64,000 nucleotides of DNA from Streptomyces sp. SKN60 (GTDB lineage Bacteria; Actinomycetota; Actinomycetes; Streptomycetales; Streptomycetaceae): the NCBI RefSeq assembly GCF_026236535.1, contig NZ_JAHTMW010000011.1, positions 243,240 to 307,239 on the forward strand. The letters are read 5' to 3'. Below the pieces are notes generated by a model, which worked only from the letters and a program-made list of their open reading frames with translations, was not told the origin of the DNA and did no database searches. Every line of letters begins with the position of its first letter. The first letter of the stretch is position 1. The position numbers were made by a program, and so were the translations under genes. Below, in pieces: positions 59,839-64,000 of the stretch.

Positions 59839-62058
59839 TTGACCGAGCCCTGGCGTGACCCCCTGCTGCCCGTGTCCGTGCGGGTCGCCGATCTCCTGAG
59901 ACGGATGACGCTGGAGGAGAAGGCGGGACAACTCGCCGGCTTCTGGGCGTTGCCCTCGGATCCGGGAGCACCTGTCGCGCCGATGGAGGACGATTCCGGC
60001 GAGTCCGCGCCCGGCCTCGACGACATCGTCGCCCACGGGCTCGGCCAGCTCACCCGGGTGTACGGAACCGCACCGATCACCGCGGAAGCCGGAATGGAGC
60101 GGCTCGCCTCGCTGCAGCGGCAGGTGACCGGATCCAGCCGCTTCGGGATCCCGGCGGTCGCTCACGAGGAGTGCCTGACGGGATTCATGACGCTCGGAGC
60201 GACGGTCTTCCCCGCCCCGCCGGCCTGGGGCGCGTCCTTCGACCCTGGGCTCGTGCGCCGGATGGCCGCCGCCATCGGCGCCGGGATGCGGCAGGTCGGC
60301 GTCCACCAAGGACTGGCTCCGGTGCTCGACGTGGTCCGCGACTACCGGTGGGGCAGGACCGAGGAGTGCATCGGCGAGGACCCCTACCTGGTCGGAGCGG
60401 TCGGCACGGCCTACGTACAGGGCCTGGAAGACGTCGGCATCGTGGCGACGCTCAAGCACTTCGCCGGGTACTCGGCCTCGCGCGGCGGCCGGAACATGGC
60501 CCCCGTCGCCTCGGGGCCCCGCGAGTTCGCCGATGTCCTGGTCGAGCCTTTCGTACGGGCGCTGCGCGAGGGAGGCGCCCGGTCGGTGATGAACAGCTAC
60601 ACCGACGTGGACGGGGTCCCGGTGGCCGCCGACCCACGCCTGCTGACCGACCTGCTCAGGGGCGAGCTCGGTTTCGGCGGTGTCGTCGTCGCCGACTACT
60701 ACGCCGTCTCCTTCCTGGAGACCCGACACGGCGTCACCGGGTCGCGCGGCGCGGCCGGCGCGCTGGCGTTGACCGCGGGGATCGACGTCGAGCTGCCCAC
60801 GGCCCGCTGCTACGGCGAGCCGCTGACCGAACTCGTGCGGTCCGGAAGCCTGTCCGAGGAGCTCATCGACCGGGCCGCTGAGCGCGTCCTGCTGCAGAAG
60901 GCCGAACTCGGCCTGCTCGACCCCGACTGGGAACCCGTCAAGCCCGAGCCGGTCGACCTCGACCCGCCGGAGAACCGGGCCCTGGCCAGGCTCCTGGCCG
61001 AACGGTCCACCGTGCTGCTCGCCAACGACGGCATCCTGCCGCTGCGGCCGTGCCGGGTCGCGATCCACGGGCCGTACGCCGACGACCCCCACTCCTTCCT
61101 CGGCTGCTACTCCTTCCCCAACCACGTCGCGCTGCCCGGCGACCCCGGGCTTGAGATCCCGACGCTGGGCGAAGCGCTCACCGCTGCCGGGTTCACGGTC
61201 ACCGCGGACGAGCCGGAGGTGAACGTGCTGGTGCTCGGAGACCGGGCCGGCATGTTCGGCCGGGGCACCTCGGGAGAGGGCTGCGACGCCGCGACCCTCG
61301 ATCTGCCCGGGGACCAGGCCGCACTCGCCTCCGCCGTTCTGGACTCCGGGGTGCCGACCGTCCTGGTCCTGGTCTCCGGACGGCCCTACGCGCTCGGCTC
61401 GCCGGCCGAACGCGCATCGGCCGTGATTCAGGCCTTCTTCCCCGGCGAGGAGGGCGGGACGGCGCTGGCCCGGATCATCAGCGGGGCCGCGGAACCGTCC
61501 GGACGGCTGCCCGTCTCCATCCCCCGCCAGGTCGGCGGCCAGCCCGGCACGTACCTGCACTCCAGACTCGGCGGACGCACCGACTGGAGCTCGGTGGACC
61601 CGACTCCGCTGTTCCCCTTCGGACACGGGCTGAGCTGGACCAGCTTCACCTGCTCGGAGCTCTCGGTGGATCCCGTCGCCGCGACGGACGGAGCCGTCTC
61701 CGTCTCGGTCACCGTACGCAACGTCGGAGAGGTGGCCGGAACCGAGGTGGTCCAGCTGTACCTCTCGGACCCCGAGGCGTCCGTCGTCCGGCCACAGCAG
61801 TGGCTCGCCGGATTCTGCAGGGTCGAGCTGCAACCGGGCGCGGCCGCCCGGATCACCTTCTCCGTCCATGCCGACCGGACCTCCTTCACCGGGATCGACC
61901 TGCGGAGAAGAGTGGAGCCCGGAGAGATCGGCGTGGCCGTCGGACGGTCCAGCGGCGATCTTCCGCTGCGGGGCTCCTTCACTCTGCACGGCCCCGTACG
62001 ACATCCGGCGGCCGACCGCGTGCTGTCCGTGCCGGTCGAGATCGTCCCCGTCTCATGA
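59839..62058 (+). CDS. GH3 beta-xylosidase (BxlA-like)
   Basis: A 739-residue cytoplasmic enzyme without the insert seen in the other two GH3 proteins. KHFAGYSASRGGRN and the nucleophile motif VVVADYYAV (Asp ~286, Ala-Asp instead of Ser-Asp, as in beta-xylosidases). PFGHGLSWTSF and an FnIII-like end follow. TTG 59839 follows AGGAGA. It is only 9 bp after lacI and overlaps GH43 by 4 nt, so repressor and both enzymes are one unit. Splits xylobiose and longer imported xylo-oligosaccharides. Confidence 0.93.
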   Translation: MTEPWRDPLLPVSVRVADLLRRMTLEEKAGQLAGFWALPSDPGAPVAPMEDDSGESAPGLDDIVAHGLGQLTRVYGTAPITAEAGMERLASLQRQVTGSSRFGIPAVAHEECLTGFMTLGATVFPAPPAWGASFDPGLVRRMAAAIGAGMRQVGVHQGLAPVLDVVRDYRWGRTEECIGEDPYLVGAVGTAYVQGLEDVGIVATLKHFAGYSASRGGRNMAPVASGPREFADVLVEPFVRALREGGARSVMNSYTDVDGVPVAADPRLLTDLLRGELGFGGVVVADYYAVSFLETRHGVTGSRGAAGALALTAGIDVELPTARCYGEPLTELVRSGSLSEELIDRAAERVLLQKAELGLLDPDWEPVKPEPVDLDPPENRALARLLAERSTVLLANDGILPLRPCRVAIHGPYADDPHSFLGCYSFPNHVALPGDPGLEIPTLGEALTAAGFTVTADEPEVNVLVLGDRAGMFGRGTSGEGCDAATLDLPGDQAALASAVLDSGVPTVLVLVSGRPYALGSPAERASAVIQAFFPGEEGGTALARIISGAAEPSGRLPVSIPRQVGGQPGTYLHSRLGGRTDWSSVDPTPLFPFGHGLSWTSFTCSELSVDPVAATDGAVSVSVTVRNVGEVAGTEVVQLYLSDPEASVVRPQQWLAGFCRVELQPGAAARITFSVHADRTSFTGIDLRRRVEPGEIGVAVGRSSGDLPLRGSFTLHGPVRHPAADRVLSVPVEIVPVS

Positions 62059-63539
62059 GCACGTCCTTCGGCGATCCCGTGCTGCCCGGCTTCCGGCCCG
62101 ACCCGTCCGTGTGCCGGGTGGGAGCGGACTACTACCTGGTGACGTCCAGTTTCGAATGGTTCCCGGGTCTTCCCGTGTTCCACAGCCGCGATCTCGTGAA
62201 CTGGCGACGTCTCGGCTCCGCGCTCGACCGCCCGTCCCAGCTCGATCTCGACGGGTGTGAGCCCTCTCGCGGCCTGTTCGCGCCCACGATCAGGCACCAC
62301 GACGGGGTGTTCCATCTCGTCTGCACGCTGATGGACGGCCCCGGACATTTCGTCGTCACGGCGACCGACCCGGCGGGGCCGTGGTCGGAACCGCAGTGGT
62401 TGGAGGGCGAGGGCTTCGACCCGTCGCTGTTCTTCGACGACGGGCCGGACGACGGCGACGGCGACGGCCGGGCCTGGTTCACCGCCGCCCGTGTGCTGGA
62501 CGAGGCCGCCGGCCGCACCGAGATCTGGATGCGCGAGTACCTGCCCCGCGAGCGACGGCTCACGGGACCGGAGTACGTCCTGTGGTCGGGAACCCACCCG
62601 GGCGCCCGCTGGTCGGAAGCCCCGCACCTCTACAAGATCGACGGCAGCTACCTTCTGCTCACCGCCGAGGGCGGCACCGATGTGGACCACAGCGTGGTCG
62701 CCGCCCGCGCCGACCGCGTGACCGGCCCGTACGAGGGCGTCTCCGGCAACCCGGTGCTGCCTCCCGCCGAGGGCCCGGTCACCTGCACCGGGCACGCCGA
62801 CCTCGTCCGAACCCCGTACGGCGACTGGCGGGCCGTCCTCCTCGGCGTCCGCCCGGGCTCCGCCATCGGCCGCGAGACCTTCCTCAGCAGGGTCACCTGG
62901 AGCGACGGCCGGCCGGTCTTCTCCCCTCTCGGCCACACGAGCCCTCGCCACCGTCTCCGCGACGACTTCGCCACCCTCTCCGCCGACTGGAGCACCCTGC
63001 GCACGCCACGCGCACCGTTCTGGACCACCGGCGACGGGCTCCGCCTCCAGCTCCGCCCCGAACGCCTCGGCGAACGCACCACCCCGTCCCTCCTGGTCCT
63101 CCCCCAGGAACAGCCCGACTGCGACGTCTCCACCGAGCTGCGCTTCCTCCCCGGCGCACCGGAAGAAGAGGCAGGCCTCGCCGTCGTCATCGACGACGAC
63201 ACCCATCTCGTCCTCCTTCGCACCACGGAAGGGCTCAGCCTCCGTCGCGGGCCCGATGTCCTGGCCGGCGTCGTCGTCCCGCCGGGCCCCGTTCGCCTGG
63301 GGGTCCGCATCCGCGGCTTCAGCCACACCTTCGCCTACGCGGCACCCGACGGCGCCTGGCAGGACCTGACCACCGTCGAAGCCACCTTCCTCACCCCGCT
63401 GTTCACCAGCGTGCAGCTCGGCCTCTACGCCACCTCCAACGGCCGGCCGTCCACCAACCAAGCCCATTTCGCGTGGTTCGACATCACGCATCCGCACCAG
63501 CCCTCCGGAGCGAAGGACACCGACGACCCGGAAATGTGA
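62055..63539 (+). CDS. GH43 beta-xylosidase/arabinofuranosidase
   Basis: A 494-residue cytoplasmic enzyme. FRPDPSVCRVGADYY (base Asp), EGFDPSLFFDDG (middle Asp) and EAPHLYKIDG (acid Glu) complete the site; a C-terminal concanavalin-like sandwich (~310-485) follows. Same architecture as the GH43 at 31484. ATG overlaps the GH3 stop (ATGA). Completes breakdown of arabino-xylo-oligosaccharides. Confidence 0.93.
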   Translation: MSTSFGDPVLPGFRPDPSVCRVGADYYLVTSSFEWFPGLPVFHSRDLVNWRRLGSALDRPSQLDLDGCEPSRGLFAPTIRHHDGVFHLVCTLMDGPGHFVVTATDPAGPWSEPQWLEGEGFDPSLFFDDGPDDGDGDGRAWFTAARVLDEAAGRTEIWMREYLPRERRLTGPEYVLWSGTHPGARWSEAPHLYKIDGSYLLLTAEGGTDVDHSVVAARADRVTGPYEGVSGNPVLPPAEGPVTCTGHADLVRTPYGDWRAVLLGVRPGSAIGRETFLSRVTWSDGRPVFSPLGHTSPRHRLRDDFATLSADWSTLRTPRAPFWTTGDGLRLQLRPERLGERTTPSLLVLPQEQPDCDVSTELRFLPGAPEEEAGLAVVIDDDTHLVLLRTTEGLSLRRGPDVLAGVVVPPGPVRLGVRIRGFSHTFAYAAPDGAWQDLTTVEATFLTPLFTSVQLGLYATSNGRPSTNQAHFAWFDITHPHQPSGAKDTDDPEM

Positions 63540-63556
63540 CCCGAGGCAAGCACTCT

Positions 63557-63616
63557 CTTATGAGGGAAGCGGTCCCTGTCGAAATACTTTCGACAGGGAC
63601 CGCTTCGCTTATGAGG
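63557..63616. repeat. 9-bp direct repeats flanking a 41-bp palindrome
   Basis: CTTATGAGG occurs at 63557-63565 and 63608-63616, directly bordering the palindrome 63566-63606. The layout is that of a small inserted element with a target duplication, though it may be chance. Confidence 0.6.
63566..63606 (+). terminator. Perfect 19-bp hairpin with operator at its apex
   Basis: Arms 63566-63584 and 63588-63606 are exact complements around the loop TAC. It lies 26 nt after the GH43 stop and would terminate the lacI - GH3 - GH43 message. The centre, CGAAATACTTTCG, is also a perfect copy of the xylan-locus operator, so the site may serve as both. Confidence 0.8.
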
Positions 63617-63668
63617 CTCCCGAAATCCCTGACGGATCGCTTCGAATGGCCATACGGGGCCGAGTTTC

Positions 63669-63716
63669 CGAAACATCTTCGAAATACTTGACATGGCCAC
63701 ACCGTGTTTCCACACT
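63669..63716 (+). promoter_or_regulatory. Operator pair and promoter of the last gene
   Basis: CGAAACATCTTCG (63669-63681) and CGAAATACTTGAC (63680-63692) overlap with the same 11-bp offset as at 58617. The second site runs into a -35 TTGACA (63688-63693); a -10 CACACT lies 17 bp on (63711-63716). The ~165 bp after it are a leader with nothing else recognised. Confidence 0.65.
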
Positions 63717-63882
63717 GAATCCCGAGGCAGTGGCGCCCCTTTACCAGCATGTCGCCGCGCCGGCCTCGAATCATTGCGCCTTGATGGTCCGCGTCCTTTT
63801 TCGATGGACCCGGACATCGCCTTCGCGGATTCCTTCCGCCGCACTCACATCCATCCGTGATTTCTGTCCCGGAGGTCCATTC

Positions 63883-64000
63883 ATGCGTTCACAAGCCATT
63901 CCACCGTCCACCGTCCGCCGGAAAATCGGCGGTCTGTGTGCGGCGCTGATCGTCGGGGTCCTCGGTTCGGCCACCATCCTGGTCGCGCCGTCCACCTCAC
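63883..64000 (+). CDS. Secreted protein, N-terminal fragment only
   Basis: The first 39 codons of a gene cut by the window edge. GGAGG lies 8 nt before the ATG. The sequence is a long signal peptide: MRSQAIPPSTVRRKIGG, then a hydrophobic stretch LCAALIVGVLGSATILVA. The enzyme type cannot be seen; the xylan-type operators upstream make a secreted xylan-degrading enzyme likely. Confidence 0.8.
   Translation, partial: MRSQAIPPSTVRRKIGGLCAALIVGVLGSATILVAPSTS

Noticed and set aside
63566..63606. The long hairpin as a tRNA or small RNA gene
   Set aside because: There is a single perfect stem with a 3-nt loop and no cloverleaf or conserved arms; terminator or operator explains it better.

Overview
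The window is high-GC actinobacterial chromosome, almost certainly from a Streptomyces. The signs are near-saturated G/C third codon positions, many GTG and TTG starts with GGAGG-type ribosome sites, many Sec/Tat signal peptides, sugar ABC importers without their own ATPase, and a single rare TTA (bldA-type) codon. I see no rRNA, tRNA, CRISPR array, prophage or insertion sequence.

The left third (1-28 kb) is mixed. A partial asparaginase diverges from an Lrp-type regulator. Then come a secreted GATase-fold protein, a secreted endonuclease I, an AraC regulator, a secreted alpha/beta hydrolase, and a Ser/Thr kinase/FHA pair. From 8.8 to 14.9 kb a minus-strand run encodes an esterase followed by three secreted proteins. 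These carry different catalytic heads (M23 peptidase, lysozyme-like, GH43-like), each fused to a seven-repeat PLL-type lectin propeller. From 15.2 to 20.7 kb lies a GH3 - CE7 esterase - GH39-like set; the GH39-like gene has an apparent frameshift near its end. Next are a PhyH oxygenase with a small partner protein and an AraC regulator, a PAS/GAF/SpoIIE/ATPase signalling protein, and a Gfo/Idh oxidoreductase divergent from another AraC regulator.

The middle (28-48.8 kb) reads as a xyloglucan and galactoside utilisation locus. It encodes an SGNH esterase, GH36 alpha-galactosidase, GH43, a LacI regulator, secreted GH12 and GH74 enzymes, GH42 beta-galactosidase, an ABC importer (two permeases and a lipoprotein), GH3 and GH31 alpha-xylosidase. 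A 14-bp palindrome with core GAAGCGCTTC recurs at seven places in front of these units and in front of the 20.7-kb GH3. It is probably the operator of the LacI protein at 33.2 kb, which also carries two copies around its own promoter.

The right end (48.8-64 kb) is a xylan utilisation locus. One long minus-strand unit runs importer lipoprotein - two permeases - GH30 - GH10 xylanase - Gfo/Idh oxidoreductase - PmoA-like (DUF6807) protein - cupin - GH62 arabinofuranosidase, mostly with overlapping stop and start codons. Divergent from it are a second LacI regulator, a GH3 beta-xylosidase and a GH43. Here a different operator type (CGAAA-NNN-TTTCG, with TCGAAATACT) occurs at both ends of the locus. 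A third type of palindrome sits inside the GH30 signal-peptide codons and includes the TTA codon. The window ends in the signal peptide of another secreted protein under the second operator type.

Together the two loci would cut hemicellulose outside the cell, import the oligosaccharides and finish hydrolysis in the cytoplasm, each under its own LacI repressor. The importer ATPase (MsiK-like in Streptomyces) must be encoded elsewhere.
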